A DNA stretch of 64,000 nt from Massilia sp. R2A-15 (GCF_030704305.1 NZ_CP131935.1:1736001-1800000), one strand, 5' to 3'; shown: positions 35,788-45,759, numbered from the stretch's first letter. The notes: generated by a model from the sequence alone, not told the origin. Program-made: numbers and translations.

Positions 35788-36108
35788 GCTTGTTCTCCTG
35801 GTAGTTTTGAACAACGGTCGACAAATAATGCCAGTGCGCTGGCATTTGCTATGACCCGGGCCTTGTGGGCCGGGTGGGTGAAAGCGGGTTGGAGTGCCAG
35901 CCGGTCTGCGCCGAAAAACCGGTCCAGAGGGGGCGTGTTGTTCCAGATCATAGACCCATTATTTGCGCTTGTGTTCACTAACAAAAAATATGTTTTACGC
36001 ATAAAATCAACGACTTATGCGCCTTGAATAAGGCTTCTTTGAGGGGGGCGGGGCGAAAAAAATCCAGCGCGCAGGCTGGATTTTTTAATCGTTCGGGGGC
36101 ACCGGGGT
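35788..36108. other. 321-base intergenic region, AT-richer
   Basis: Between two minus-strand genes. It contains a small palindrome AATGCCAG-TGCG-CTGGCATT at 35827 to 35846 that could be an operator or leader hairpin of the DUF1842-like gene, an AT-rich block near 35950 to 36010, and the terminator of the next gene at its right end. I see no gene. Confidence 0.6.
36055..36083 (-). terminator. Rho-independent terminator of the REC-GGDEF-EAL gene
   Basis: AATCCAGC (36061 to 36068) pairs with GCTGGATT (36075 to 36082). On the minus strand it ends in a run of Ts (36062 to 36056), 27 bases past the stop codon. On the plus strand a T run follows too, so it may work both ways. Confidence 0.88.
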
Positions 36109-38370
36109 TCACGCGCGCAGCGCCTGTCCTTCGCGCCGCAGCCAGTCGTACAGCGCCGGCGGCGACATCGGCCGGGCAAACAGGAATCCCTGCGCCATCG
36201 GGCAGCCCAGCGCATGCAGGATGTGGGCCTGGCGCTCGTCCTCCACGCCTTCGGCCACCACCGACAAGCCCAGGTTGCGTCCCAGCTGGATCACCATCTC
36301 GGCGATGCTGCTGCCGCGCGCCGAACCGGTGATCTCGGTGACGAAGGCGCGGTCGATCTTGAGGCGGTCGATCTGCAGGCGCTGCAAATACGACAGCGAC
36401 GAGAAGCCGGTGCCGAAGTCGTCGATCGCGATGGACACACCGGTGCGCTTGACCTCGGCGAGCATCTCGATGAGCAGTCCGGGTTCCTCCATCGCCATCG
36501 ATTCGGTGATCTCGAGTTCGATGTAGCGCGCAGGCGCGCCCGTGTCCTGCAGCGCGGCGCGCAGCATCGCCAGGAAGCCGGGATGGCGGAACTGGACTTG
36601 CGAGACGTTGACCGAGACGGTGAAGTCGAGGTGGCCGGCCGCGCGCAGGCGCACCAGTTCCGCGCACGCGGCGCGCAGCACGAACTCGCCGATTTCGATG
36701 ATCAGGCCGGAGTACTCGGCGATCGGGATGAAGCGCGTGGGCGAAATGAAGTCGCCGTTGCCGGCCTGCCAGCGCAGCAGCGCTTCGGCGCCGACCGGAC
36801 GGCGTTCGGCCAGATCGACCTGCGGCTGGTACACCACCGACAGCTCGCCGCTGGCGAAACCGGTACGCAGCGCGTGCATCATGCGCACCCGCTCGCGGAT
36901 CTCGACGCCCATGCTGCGCGAGAAGAAGAAGTGGCCGGAACGCTGCTGCACCTTGGCGCGCTTGAGCGCGATGTCGGCGTCCTTGAGCGCATCGGCGCCG
37001 GTGCCGTCGTGCTCGGCCAGGCGCACCAGGCCAAGCGTTGCGGACACGCGCACGTCCTGGCCGTCGATCGAAAACGGCGTCTGGAACAGCGCCAGGATGT
37101 TGTCGGGATTGACCGCCGACGAGTCGCCCAGCACGCTGAAGATGTCGCCGCCGATGCGCGCGATCGTCAGGTTGCGCCCGAGCCGCGCCTGCAGCCGCGC
37201 CGCCACCGCGACCAGCAGCAGGTCGCCGAACTGGTGGCCCAGCGCGTCGTTGGTCTCGGCGAAGTGGTCGAGGTCCACCAGCGCCAGCGTGGCGCTTTCG
37301 CGCGCCGGCCCGGCCAGCGTGGCGTCGAGGATCTCGACCAGGCGGGTGCGGTTCGGCAGCTTCGAGAGCTGGTCGTAGAAGGCGGCGTTGTGCAGGTGGC
37401 TCACCAGTTCGACGTTGACCAGGCCGACCGACACGTTGCTGCAGAAGACCTCGAGCAGGCGCTTTTCGATGTCGTCGAGCGGGCGCGCGAGCGGGACGAA
37501 GGCGGCGAAATCGCGGCTGGCCTTGCCGCCGAAGTAGAGAGTGGCCGATTCGGGCGTGAAGATGCTGGTGCGCTGGGACAGCGCGCGGCCGATCGCCTCG
37601 GATGCGCGCGGGTCGACCTGCGGCGTCAGCACGCCGCCGCCGAGCCGGCAGAACGCGCCGGCGCAGGCCATCACCGGCAGGTGCTGGGCGCGCACGTCGG
37701 CCGGTTCGTGGGCGCAGAGCACGCCGTTTTCGTCGGTGCCGAGGATGTCGGCTACCTGGGTCAGCACGCCCGAGGCGAAATTCTTCACGCCGTGCAGCGA
37801 CATCAGCTCGGTGCTGGCGCGCACGATCTGATCGAGGCCGCGGCGGCTGCTGTTGATCGCGCGGATCTGTTCGTAGGACCGGATCGCCGCCGTCACCGTC
37901 GTGTACAGCTTGATACGGGTTAGTTCCGACTTGGTCTTGTAATCGTTGATGTCGAAATCGCGGATCGCGTCGATCTCGGGCGCGTAGCCCGGCTGGCCGG
38001 TGCGCAGGATGATGCGCACGTCGTGCAGCTTGAGCGTTTCGCGGATGTAGCGCACCAGGTGCAGGCCGGCGTCGTCCTGCTCCATGACGACGTCGAGCAG
38101 GATCACGGCGATGTCGGCTTCGTGGCGCAGCATTTCGCGCGCCTGGGCGGCCGAATACGCATGCACGAACTCGAGGGGGCGCTGCTGCATGTCCAGGTTG
38201 CCGAGCGCGAAAGTCGTGGTCGAATGAACATCTTCGTCGTCGTCCACGATCATCACGCGCCAGACCGCGCCGCACGCTTCGCCAGGCTGCGCCGCGGTTT
38301 GCTCATCCAGGAATACCAGGTCGTCGCGATCGTCCTTGACACTATGTAAGGGCGTACTCGGTTGGGACAT
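36109..38370 (-). CDS. Response regulator: REC-DUF3369-GGDEF(degenerate)-EAL
   Basis: This is a 753-residue phospho-controlled c-di-GMP protein. Receiver domain (about 38 to 165) with acidic cluster DDDED and phospho-acceptor Asp93 in LLDVVM; DUF3369 (about 170 to 320) in the classic order RRGLDQIVRASTELMSL; a GGDEF-like domain whose motif is GGDIF (407 to 411), so cyclase activity is unlikely; and an EAL domain with EAL at 529 to 531, ELEITES, DDFGTGFSSL, RLKIDRAF, VAEGVED and AQGFLFARP all intact. It should act as a phosphodiesterase, with GGDIF perhaps binding GTP as an activator. No histidine kinase is adjacent; its partner is elsewhere. Confidence 0.94.
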   Translation of the reverse strand: MSQPSTPLHSVKDDRDDLVFLDEQTAAQPGEACGAVWRVMIVDDDEDVHSTTTFALGNLDMQQRPLEFVHAYSAAQAREMLRHEADIAVILLDVVMEQDDAGLHLVRYIRETLKLHDVRIILRTGQPGYAPEIDAIRDFDINDYKTKSELTRIKLYTTVTAAIRSYEQIRAINSSRRGLDQIVRASTELMSLHGVKNFASGVLTQVADILGTDENGVLCAHEPADVRAQHLPVMACAGAFCRLGGGVLTPQVDPRASEAIGRALSQRTSIFTPESATLYFGGKASRDFAAFVPLARPLDDIEKRLLEVFCSNVSVGLVNVELVSHLHNAAFYDQLSKLPNRTRLVEILDATLAGPARESATLALVDLDHFAETNDALGHQFGDLLLVAVAARLQARLGRNLTIARIGGDIFSVLGDSSAVNPDNILALFQTPFSIDGQDVRVSATLGLVRLAEHDGTGADALKDADIALKRAKVQQRSGHFFFSRSMGVEIRERVRMMHALRTGFASGELSVVYQPQVDLAERRPVGAEALLRWQAGNGDFISPTRFIPIAEYSGLIIEIGEFVLRAACAELVRLRAAGHLDFTVSVNVSQVQFRHPGFLAMLRAALQDTGAPARYIELEITESMAMEEPGLLIEMLAEVKRTGVSIAIDDFGTGFSSLSYLQRLQIDRLKIDRAFVTEITGSARGSSIAEMVIQLGRNLGLSVVAEGVEDERQAHILHALGCPMAQGFLFARPMSPPALYDWLRREGQALRA

Positions 38371-38508
38371 GTGGGGCTTCTCCTGGATTCACTCGAAACG
38401 TGGGGCATCCTCAGTATATAGTGGTTTGCCGCGGGCAAGCGCTTTTCGATGCATTGCCAACAAAAAACATGGGTTGAGGGTAACTAATTTGCGACAGGCG
38501 TCCTGGGC

Positions 38509-38537
38509 AAAAAAATCGGCCGCGGAGGGCTGGCCGA
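38509..38537 (-). terminator. Minus-strand terminator-like hairpin in the aroC leader
   Basis: TCGGCC (38516 to 38521) pairs with GGCCGA (38532 to 38537); on the minus strand seven Ts follow (38515 to 38509). It sits 60 bases before aroC and no minus-strand gene ends here. Confidence 0.6.
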
Positions 38538-38594
38538 TGCACTTGGGCCCCGGCTGGTAGAATTGACCATTCTTTCACTCGACTCCCTTCTCCC

Positions 38595-39728
38595 ATGTCC
38601 GGCAACTCATTTGGCAAGCTGTTCACAGTCACGACCTTCGGCGAATCGCACGGCGCGGCGATCGGCTGCGTCATCGACGGCTGTCCGCCGGGGATGGCGC
38701 TGTCGGAGGCGGACATCCAGCCCGACCTCGACCGCCGCAAGCCGGGCACCTCGCGCCACGTCACCCAGCGCCAGGAATCGGACACGGTGCAGATCCTGTC
38801 GGGCGTGTACCAGGGCGTGACCACCGGTACGCCGATCGCGCTGCTGATCCCGAACGAGGACCAGCGCAGCAAGGACTATGGCAACATCGCCGAGAGCTTC
38901 CGCCCGGGCCATGCCGACTACACTTACTGGCACAAGTACGGCGTGCGCGATCCGCGCGGCGGCGGCCGGTCGTCGGCGCGCCTGACCGCGCCGGTGGTGG
39001 GCGCCGCGGCGGTCGCGAAGAAGTGGCTGAAACAGAAATACGGCACCGAGTTCATGGGCTGCATGAGCCAGCTGGGCGACATCGAAGTGCCGTTCCAGGG
39101 CTGGGAGCACGTGCGCGAGAATCCGTTTTTCGCGGCCACCGGCGACGCCGCGCTGATCGCGAAGATGGAGGCGGCGATGGACGAGCTGCGCCGCGCGGGC
39201 GACTCGATCGGCGCGCGCATCGATGTCGTCGCGCGCAACGTGCCGGTCGGGCTGGGCCAGCCGATCTACGACAAGCTCGACGCCGATATCGCGTATGCGA
39301 TGATGGGCATTAACGCGGTCAAGGGAATCGAGATTGGCGCCGGCTTCCGCTCGGTCGCGCAGAAGGGCTCCGAGCACGGCGACGAACTGACGCCGGAAGG
39401 CTTCGTGGGCAACAACGCCGGCGGGATGCTGGGCGGGATATCGACGGGGCAGGACATCACCGTGTCGATCGCGATCAAGCCGACGTCGTCGATCCGCACG
39501 CCGCGGCGCTCGATCGACAAGGAGGGCAATCCGGTGATGGTCGAGACCTTCGGCCGCCACGATCCGTGCGTCGGAATTCGCGCCACGCCGATCGCCGAGG
39601 CGATGCTCGCGCTGGTGCTGATGGATCACGCGCTGATGCATCGCGCGCAGTGCGGTGATGTGCATGTGGACACGCCGGATATCGGGAAGATCGGTACCAG
39701 TATCCAGGACCGGTCTTCGAAGCCCTGA
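38595..39728 (+). CDS. aroC: Chorismate synthase
   Basis: AroC removes phosphate from EPSP to give chorismate, the last shikimate step, and needs reduced FMN. The 377-residue protein begins [20 protein letters not shown] (the first signature), has [38 protein letters not shown] and [17 protein letters not shown], and the second signature near [19 protein letters not shown] and [13 protein letters not shown]. Length is at the long end of the bacterial range (350 to 380) because of a short C-terminal tail. It stands alone; no other aro gene is adjacent. Family B repeats follow at 39751. Confidence 0.97.
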   Translation: MSGNSFGKLFTVTTFGESHGAAIGCVIDGCPPGMALSEADIQPDLDRRKPGTSRHVTQRQESDTVQILSGVYQGVTTGTPIALLIPNEDQRSKDYGNIAESFRPGHADYTYWHKYGVRDPRGGGRSSARLTAPVVGAAAVAKKWLKQKYGTEFMGCMSQLGDIEVPFQGWEHVRENPFFAATGDAALIAKMEAAMDELRRAGDSIGARIDVVARNVPVGLGQPIYDKLDADIAYAMMGINAVKGIEIGAGFRSVAQKGSEHGDELTPEGFVGNNAGGMLGGISTGQDITVSIAIKPTSSIRTPRRSIDKEGNPVMVETFGRHDPCVGIRATPIAEAMLALVLMDHALMHRAQCGDVHVDTPDIGKIGTSIQDRSSKP

Positions 39729-39750
39729 ATGTACCGCCCAGCGACTCACA

Positions 39751-39843
39751 CTCAGTATGGGTTCCTGCCTGCGCAGGAACGACGGTTTTTGGGCCAACAA
39801 TCTTTGATCTGTCGTTCCTGCGGAGGCAGGAACCCATGCTGAG
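39751..39843. repeat. Family B repeat pair 3 (inverted)
   Basis: Units CTCAGTATGGGTTCCTGC ... GCAGGAACGAC (39751 to 39783) and GTCGTTCCTGC ... CCATGCTGAG (39811 to 39843) face each other across 27 bases, between the convergent aroC and HDOD genes. This is the cleanest copy of the family. Confidence 0.88.
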
Positions 39844-39879
39844 TGACCGGCTTACTGTATCGCCATTTGATCGCAGCGA

Positions 39880-41364
39880 TCAGGCGCCACTCACCAGTTC
39901 CACCTGGCGGCGCCGTTCGACGCTGCGCACGACCAGCGCGCGCACTTCGTTGAGCAGCACGAATTCGGCCTGGTTCAGCGCGATGGCGGGGAAGCTTTCG
40001 TCCCAGTCGCCGTAGATGAATCCGACCGGCTTGCCGTCGCTGCAAATAGGCAGGATGACGAAGCTGCGCGCGTCCGACAGCGAGGCCTTCCACCACTGCG
40101 GCAACTTGGCTGCAAACTTCGGGTCGCGCGCGTTTTCGATGAAGATCACGCGGTCGTTGTTCAGCGCGGCGTGAAACACGTTCGCTTCGTAGGCGTCCGG
40201 GAACGTCATCGACGGCAGCAATTCGCGCACGCCGTCGCCGAAGCCCATCTTGGCCGCATAGTTGCGGTCGCGCCGGTTGCGCAGGAAGGCCACGGCGCGA
40301 GAAAAAGTCAGGCCCTGGTACGCCGTTTCGAGCGCCATCGACATCATCTGGCCTGGACTGGCGCTGGCCACGAAGTCGCGCATGTCGGCGACGCCGCTGC
40401 TGAGGATCTTGTGCCCCTCGGCGCGCTTGCGGTTGCTGGCCAGCGCGCGGGCGCGCCGCTCGGCCGGCTTCGACAGCGGCGCGATCGAGAGGTCGGCGGC
40501 CGCGGCGATCTTGGCCTTCTCGATCGCCAGCAGGATCTTTTCCGGTTCCACGCCGAGCATCTCCGAGAACGCCCCGGCCAGTTCGGCCACCCGCGCATTG
40601 CCCGCCTCGTCGTCGTTCCACAGCGAGTCGGCGCATTGCGAGGCCATCGTCGCCAGCGCCGACAGCCAGTCGGCGTGGCTGAAGGTGTCTGCGCGCTCTC
40701 CCGCTTCGACACGGCGCATGCCGGCGATCAGGTTGCGCGGCAGGCCCCAGTTTTCGGCCGCGGCGTGGCCGATCTGCTCCATCGACAGGCCCAGCACCTC
40801 GAGCGCGGCGGCGTCCTCGCGGCCGGCGCCGCTGTGCTCCTGCAGGCGCAGCCACGCTTCCGGGATATAAAAGGTGATCATCATGCGTCCCAGCGCATGG
40901 AGCATGGAACAGACCACCGCTTCTTCCGGGTCGGAGGTGGCCGCCGCCAGCGCAACCTGTTGCGCGACCATCCCCGACAGCACGGCCTTTTCCATCTCCA
41001 CGTGTGCGATGCTCGGGTCGGGCGAGGCGGTCGACAGTTCCTCGATCAGCTTCAGGCCGAGCGCCAGGTGGCCGATGGCGTCGGTGCCCAGCACCAGGAT
41101 CGCCTTGGTGACGGTGTTGACGTGCTGGCCGAAGGCCGCATACATGCCGCTGTTGGCCAGGCGCAGCACCTTCTGCGTGAGCACCGGGTCGGTCAGCACG
41201 GTCTGCGCCATGTCGAACTGGCTGTCGTCTTCGCCGCGCATGGCGCCGAGGATGGCGCCGATCGCGCGCGCAAAGCCTGGCATGTCGCCGCGCAGGCGCA
41301 CGCGCTCCCACAGCAGGGCGAGGGTGGCGGCGGCTGCCGGCGTTGGCGATGGCGATCTGGTCAT
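39880..41364 (-). CDS. HDOD-domain signalling protein
   Basis: HDOD domains are inactive HD-type folds found in regulatory proteins, often with c-di-GMP enzymes. The 494-residue protein has an HDOD domain (about 20 to 220) with DPVLTQKVLRLANSGMYA and VCSMLHALGRMMITFY, where the HD pair is absent, then a linker and a GAF-like C-terminal half (about 310 to 480) with SFVILPICSDGKPVGFIYGD. It resembles the HDOD-GAF architecture of proteobacteria. It overlaps the next gene on the transcript: the ATG at 41364 overlaps the GGDEF-EAL stop by 4 bases, so that gene is read first and this one is coupled to it. Confidence 0.88.
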   Translation of the reverse strand: MTRSPSPTPAAAATLALLWERVRLRGDMPGFARAIGAILGAMRGEDDSQFDMAQTVLTDPVLTQKVLRLANSGMYAAFGQHVNTVTKAILVLGTDAIGHLALGLKLIEELSTASPDPSIAHVEMEKAVLSGMVAQQVALAAATSDPEEAVVCSMLHALGRMMITFYIPEAWLRLQEHSGAGREDAAALEVLGLSMEQIGHAAAENWGLPRNLIAGMRRVEAGERADTFSHADWLSALATMASQCADSLWNDDEAGNARVAELAGAFSEMLGVEPEKILLAIEKAKIAAAADLSIAPLSKPAERRARALASNRKRAEGHKILSSGVADMRDFVASASPGQMMSMALETAYQGLTFSRAVAFLRNRRDRNYAAKMGFGDGVRELLPSMTFPDAYEANVFHAALNNDRVIFIENARDPKFAAKLPQWWKASLSDARSFVILPICSDGKPVGFIYGDWDESFPAIALNQAEFVLLNEVRALVVRSVERRRQVELVSGA

Positions 41365-43073
41365 GTTGCCTCCGCCCGTTTATCGGTTGGCAGGAATGCG
41401 GCGTACAGGTCTTCCTTCAGCGCGGCGGCGGCGACGTGCGCGGTCATCGGCTTGCCCGTCAGGTAGCCCTGGATGTACTGGCAGCCGCCGTGTTCGAGGA
41501 AGTCGAGCTGCTGCTCGGTCTCGACGCCCTCGGCCACCACCGACAGTTGAAGGTGGCGCGCCAGGTCGAGCACGGCGTTGCAGATGGCGCCGTCCTTTTC
41601 CGACGCCGGCAGGTCCTTGACGAAGGCGCGGTCGATCTTGAGCACCGAAATCGGGAAGCGCTTCAGGTAGGCGAGCGACGAGTAGCCGGTGCCGAAATCG
41701 TCGATCGCGATGCGCGCGCGCCGCTCGGCCATGCGGGTGAGGATGGTCTCGGCGTGGGCCGGGTCGATCATCAGGGTGCCTTCGGTGATCTCCAGCACCA
41801 GCTGCTCGCCGCGCAGGCCGGAGAAGGCGAGGGCGTCGTCCAGCACCTCGAGGAATTTATCGCTGCGGAACTGGCGCGGACTGATGTTGACCGAGATGTA
41901 CAGGTCGCGCTTGGCGGCCTTCTCGAAGTTCTTCAGCTGCACGCAGGCCGCCTTCAATGCCCAGGCGCCGAGGAGGTTGATCAGGCCATTGGTTTCGGCG
42001 ATCGGGATGAAGCGGGCCGGCGGCACCATGCCCAGGGCCGGGTGCTTCCAGCGCATCAGGGTCTCGAAGCCCTGGATCTGGCGGGTGCGGGTATCGACGA
42101 TCGGCTGGTAATACAGCTGGAACTCGCCTTCGCGCACCGCCTGGAACATCGCCGCTTCGAGCGAGATGTCGTGCTGCGGCGGCCCGGCCTGGCCGGCGCT
42201 CCAGACCACGCAGCGCGCCTTGCCGGTTTCCTTGGCGCGCGACATGGCGGCGTCGGCCAGCGCCACCAGCCGCACTTCGTCCTCGGCGTGCTGTGGATAG
42301 ACCGACACGCCGACCGAGGCGCCGATGTAGATGGTATGGCCTTCGACTTCGAACGGCGACTGCAGCGTCGCCAGCAGGCGCCCGGTGACCAGCTTGATCT
42401 GCGCTTCGGTAAAGGTACCCGGCAGGACGGCGACAAATTCGTCGCCCCCGACACGCGCCAGCGTATCGCTGTCGCGCAGCGTCTTGCGCAGGCGCGCCGC
42501 GGCCATGCGCAGCACCGCGTCGCCGATCGGGTGCCCCAGGCCGTCGTTGACCTTCTTGAAGCCGTCCAGTCCGACCGTGGCGACCGAAAAAGCCTGTCCG
42601 GAGCGGCGCGCGTGCGCGATCACCATGCGGATGCGGTCCGACAGCAGCAGGCGGTTGGGCAGCTCGGTCAGGGCGTCGTGGGTGGCCATATGGCGCAGCC
42701 GTTCTTCGGTGGCGCGCTGGGCCGACATGTCGCGCCCGACCGCCAGCAGGCCATCGCCCAGGCGCGCAATGCGCAGCTCGAACCAGCTGTCCTGGTCGGG
42801 TGTTTTCAGGCGGGCCTGTACCAGCGCTGCGTCAGGGCCGCCGGCGCCGGCAATCGCCTCGCGCAGCGCCGCCTGCTCGGTATCGGCGACGAGATTGACG
42901 AGCAGGGCGCCCTGCGCTGCGGCGGCGCCCAGCAGAGCGGCGGTGCGCCGGCTGCTCGCGAGGATGCGGCCGCCCGGATCGATCCGAAATGCGATGTCGC
43001 CGGCAGCGTCCATGAGAAGATCCAGCTCATGATCGAATTCCTGCGTGGGCACGGAGAGTGAGCTGGCGCGCAT
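41361..43073 (-). CDS. PAS-GGDEF-EAL protein with altered active-site residues
   Basis: This 570-residue c-di-GMP protein has an N-terminal PAS-like region (about 15 to 118), a GGDEF domain with intact GGDEF at 209 to 213 and an RxxD inhibitory site at 200 to 203, and an EAL domain. In the GGDEF domain the first Asp of the metal motif (DLD) is Gly168 (VGLDGFKKVND), which may weaken cyclase activity. The EAL motif is ETL (337 to 339), a common working variant; ITEGTL, DDFGTGYSSL, LKIDRAF, VVAEGVETEQQ and IQGYLTGKP are intact. Phosphodiesterase activity is therefore the safer prediction. It is coupled by an ATGA overlap to the HDOD gene. Upstream lies a 256-base AT-rich region. Confidence 0.92.
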   Translation of the reverse strand: MRASSLSVPTQEFDHELDLLMDAAGDIAFRIDPGGRILASSRRTAALLGAAAAQGALLVNLVADTEQAALREAIAGAGGPDAALVQARLKTPDQDSWFELRIARLGDGLLAVGRDMSAQRATEERLRHMATHDALTELPNRLLLSDRIRMVIAHARRSGQAFSVATVGLDGFKKVNDGLGHPIGDAVLRMAAARLRKTLRDSDTLARVGGDEFVAVLPGTFTEAQIKLVTGRLLATLQSPFEVEGHTIYIGASVGVSVYPQHAEDEVRLVALADAAMSRAKETGKARCVVWSAGQAGPPQHDISLEAAMFQAVREGEFQLYYQPIVDTRTRQIQGFETLMRWKHPALGMVPPARFIPIAETNGLINLLGAWALKAACVQLKNFEKAAKRDLYISVNISPRQFRSDKFLEVLDDALAFSGLRGEQLVLEITEGTLMIDPAHAETILTRMAERRARIAIDDFGTGYSSLAYLKRFPISVLKIDRAFVKDLPASEKDGAICNAVLDLARHLQLSVVAEGVETEQQLDFLEHGGCQYIQGYLTGKPMTAHVAAAALKEDLYAAFLPTDKRAEAT

Positions 43074-43329
43074 CGTTTAAATTCAGGCCTTCTGTCTGGT
43101 GACTGGCGAAAATACGGGATCTTGAACCTGGTGCGGTGTTTTCATTTCACTGAGGCATTTTTACCAAAATAATATGAAATGTATCATTGAAAGATGCCAA
43201 AACGCATTAAATATTCTTTAAAAATGCCTGAAAGCACGATTTTTTGATTCAGCGCAGAAACATAGCACCACAGCCCGAGCGTGCTCTAATATAAGTAGCA
43301 ACGACCTTTCCGCCGATTCGGAGATCAGG

Positions 43330-44955
43330 ATGAACGAGTTCGACACGCACGAAGTATTCAATCAGGCGCCTCCCTTCGAAGGGGTGAACCTGTTCGCCTG
43401 CGACACCGCCTTGCGCGAGGCGCTCGAGCGCGAGGGCGGCGGCTTTGCCGAGCCGGCGCTGCGGGAATTGGGCGGGCAGCTCGGCAGCCCCGAGATCCTC
43501 GACCTGGGCCGCCAGGCCAACGCCAATCCGCCGCGGCTGACCAGTTTCGACCGCAGCGGGCGCCGCATCGACGAGGTCGAGTTCCACCCGTCGTGGCACA
43601 AGCTGATGGCGCTGATGATCGGCGCCGGCGTGCACGCTTCGCCCTGGGAAGGCGGCCGGCCCGGCGCCCAGGTGGCGCGCGCGGCGCAGTTCCTGCTGTT
43701 CGGCCAGGTCGAAAACGGCGCCCAATGCCCGGTGACGATGACGTATGCGTCGGTGCCGGCGCTGCGCCAGGCCGGCGCCATCGCCGACGAGTGGCTGCCG
43801 AAGATCCTGTCGCGCGAATACGATCCGCGCCCGCTGCCGATTGGCCAGAAACGCGGCGCCCTGATCGGCATGGGCATGACCGAGAAGCAGGGCGGCACCG
43901 ACGTGCGCGCCAATACCACGCGGGCCACGCGCGGTGCGGACGATACCTGGCGCATCGTCGGCCACAAGTGGTTCTTCTCGGCGCCGCAGTCGGACGCGCA
44001 CCTGATCCTGGCGCAGGTGGAAGAGCATGGCCTGTCGTGCTTCTTCGTGCCGCGCTTCCTGCCCGATGGCAGCCGCAACGCGATCCGCGTGCAGCGCCTC
44101 AAGGACAAGCTGGGCAACCGCTCGAACGCCTCGTCCGAGGTGGAATTCGCCGGCGCCACCGGCTGGCTGGTGGGCCCGGCCGGGCGCGGCATCCCCACGA
44201 TACTGGAGATGGGCAGCCATACCCGGCTCGATTGCGTGATCGGCAGCGCCGGCATCATGCGCGCCGCGCTGACCCACGCGCTGCACCATGCGCGCGGGCG
44301 ATCCGCATTCGGTCGCAAGCTGGCGGAGCAGCCGCTGATGCAGAACGTGCTGGCCGACCTGGCGCTCGAATCGGAAGCGGCGACGGCGTTTGCGCTGCGG
44401 CTGGCGCGCTGTTTCGACCATCCGGACGATCCGGCCGAAGCGCTGCTGGCTCGGATCCTGACGCCGGCCGGCAAATACTGGATCTGCAAGCGCGGCCCAG
44501 GCTTCTGCTTCGAAGCGATGGAAGTCATGGGGGGCAACGGCTACGTCGAGGACGGCCCGCTGGCGCGTTTTTACCGCGAGGCGCCGGTCAACTCGATCTG
44601 GGAAGGCTCGGGCAACGTGATGTGCCTGGATCTGCTGCGCGCGTTCGGCAAGACCCCGGCGGCGCGCGAGGCATTGGCGGCCGAGCTGGCGCTCGCTGGC
44701 GAGCCGTTGAAGCCTTACGCCGACCGCCTGCTGGCCGACCTGGCGGGCGCACAGGCCGACGAATATGGCGCGCGCCGGCTGGCCGAACGGATCGTCGTCG
44801 CGGTGCAGGCGGGGCTGCTGGTGCGGCATGCGCCGTCGTATGTGGCCGATGCGTTCGTGCGTTCGCGGCTGGAGCGGGACGTGGGCGGGGCGTTTGGGCG
44901 GCTGCCGGATGGCGTCGATTGCGCCGCCATACTCGCGCGCTCGCTTGTCGAATAG
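43330..44955 (+). CDS. AidB-type acyl-CoA dehydrogenase-like protein
   Basis: AidB is an FAD protein of the acyl-CoA dehydrogenase fold, induced by DNA alkylation in E. coli, that binds DNA and may destroy alkylating agents. The 541-residue protein has the AidB-type N-terminal extension (FNQAPPFEGVNLFACDTALREAL split here; residues 10 to 32), GMGMTEKQGGTDVRANTT, HKWFFSAPQSDAHLILAQ and EVMGGNGYVEDGPLARFYRE, then VNSIWEGSGNVMCLDLLR. Length and these blocks match AidB rather than ordinary dehydrogenases. GGAGATCAGG precedes the ATG. No Ada or alkylation-repair gene is beside it, so control is unknown. Confidence 0.9.
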   Translation: MNEFDTHEVFNQAPPFEGVNLFACDTALREALEREGGGFAEPALRELGGQLGSPEILDLGRQANANPPRLTSFDRSGRRIDEVEFHPSWHKLMALMIGAGVHASPWEGGRPGAQVARAAQFLLFGQVENGAQCPVTMTYASVPALRQAGAIADEWLPKILSREYDPRPLPIGQKRGALIGMGMTEKQGGTDVRANTTRATRGADDTWRIVGHKWFFSAPQSDAHLILAQVEEHGLSCFFVPRFLPDGSRNAIRVQRLKDKLGNRSNASSEVEFAGATGWLVGPAGRGIPTILEMGSHTRLDCVIGSAGIMRAALTHALHHARGRSAFGRKLAEQPLMQNVLADLALESEAATAFALRLARCFDHPDDPAEALLARILTPAGKYWICKRGPGFCFEAMEVMGGNGYVEDGPLARFYREAPVNSIWEGSGNVMCLDLLRAFGKTPAAREALAAELALAGEPLKPYADRLLADLAGAQADEYGARRLAERIVVAVQAGLLVRHAPSYVADAFVRSRLERDVGGAFGRLPDGVDCAAILARSLVE

Positions 44956-44964
44956 CCGAAAAAT

Positions 44965-44991
44965 GGGGCCGGGTTCGCCGCACCTGACCCC
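44965..44991. repeat. Family A intergenic palindrome, degenerate copy
   Basis: GGGGCCGGGTTC ... GCACCTGACCCC differs at several positions from the consensus and is probably decaying. It lies 9 bases after the AidB stop. Confidence 0.6.
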
Positions 44992-45108
44992 GGGTTGGCG
45001 GCCGCGGCGCCAAAAGAATCCGATATTTCTTTCTTAAAATAGGGACAAATGCCCCCAATGGCTGGGATAATGCCGGCACAAGCCACAACAATCTACAGAA
45101 TGCCCTCC

Positions 45109-45759
45109 ATGAAACAAGATCCACGCTTCCCCAACCTGTTCATCCTGAACCACCCGCTGATTCAGCACAAGCTGTCGCACATGCGCGAGCGCGATACCTC
45201 GACCCGCACCTTCCGCGAGCTGCTCAAGGAGATCACGCTGCTGATGGGCTACGAGATCACGCGCGACCTGCCGCTGACCACGCGCTCGATCGAGACCCCG
45301 CTGGTGACCATCGACGCCCCCGTCATCGCAGGCAAGAAGCTGGCCATCGTGCCGATCCTGCGCGCCGGCATCGGCATGAGCGACGGCCTGCTGGAGCTGG
45401 TGCCGTCGGCCCGCGTCGGCCACATCGGCGTGTTCCGCGACCCGGATACCCACAAGCCGGTGGAATACCTGGTGCGCCTGCCGGACACCGCCGACCGCAT
45501 CTTCATCCTGTGCGACCCGATGGTCGCGACCGGCAATTCGGCCGTGCATGCGGTCGATGTGCTGAAAAAGCGCGGCGTTTCCGACGACCAGATCATTTTC
45601 CTGGCGCTGGTGGCCGCGCCCGAAGGCGTGGAGGTGTTCCAGAAGTCGCATCCCGGCGTCAAGCTGTACGTCGCCTCGCTCGATTCGCACCTGAACGACC
45701 ATGACTACATCGTGCCTGGCCTGGGCGATGCCGGCGACCGCATCTTCGGCACCAAGTAA
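45109..45759 (+). CDS. upp: Uracil phosphoribosyltransferase
   Basis: Upp converts uracil and PRPP to UMP for salvage. The 216-residue protein has [40 protein letters not shown], and the PRPP loop [19 protein letters not shown], with the uracil-binding [13 protein letters not shown] at the end. The ATG at 45109 gives the standard start; earlier in-frame ATGs add up to 20 atypical residues. The Hpt gene follows after 14 bases. A uraA permease gene, a common neighbour, is not present. Confidence 0.96.
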   Translation: MKQDPRFPNLFILNHPLIQHKLSHMRERDTSTRTFRELLKEITLLMGYEITRDLPLTTRSIETPLVTIDAPVIAGKKLAIVPILRAGIGMSDGLLELVPSARVGHIGVFRDPDTHKPVEYLVRLPDTADRIFILCDPMVATGNSAVHAVDVLKKRGVSDDQIIFLALVAAPEGVEVFQKSHPGVKLYVASLDSHLNDHDYIVPGLGDAGDRIFGTK

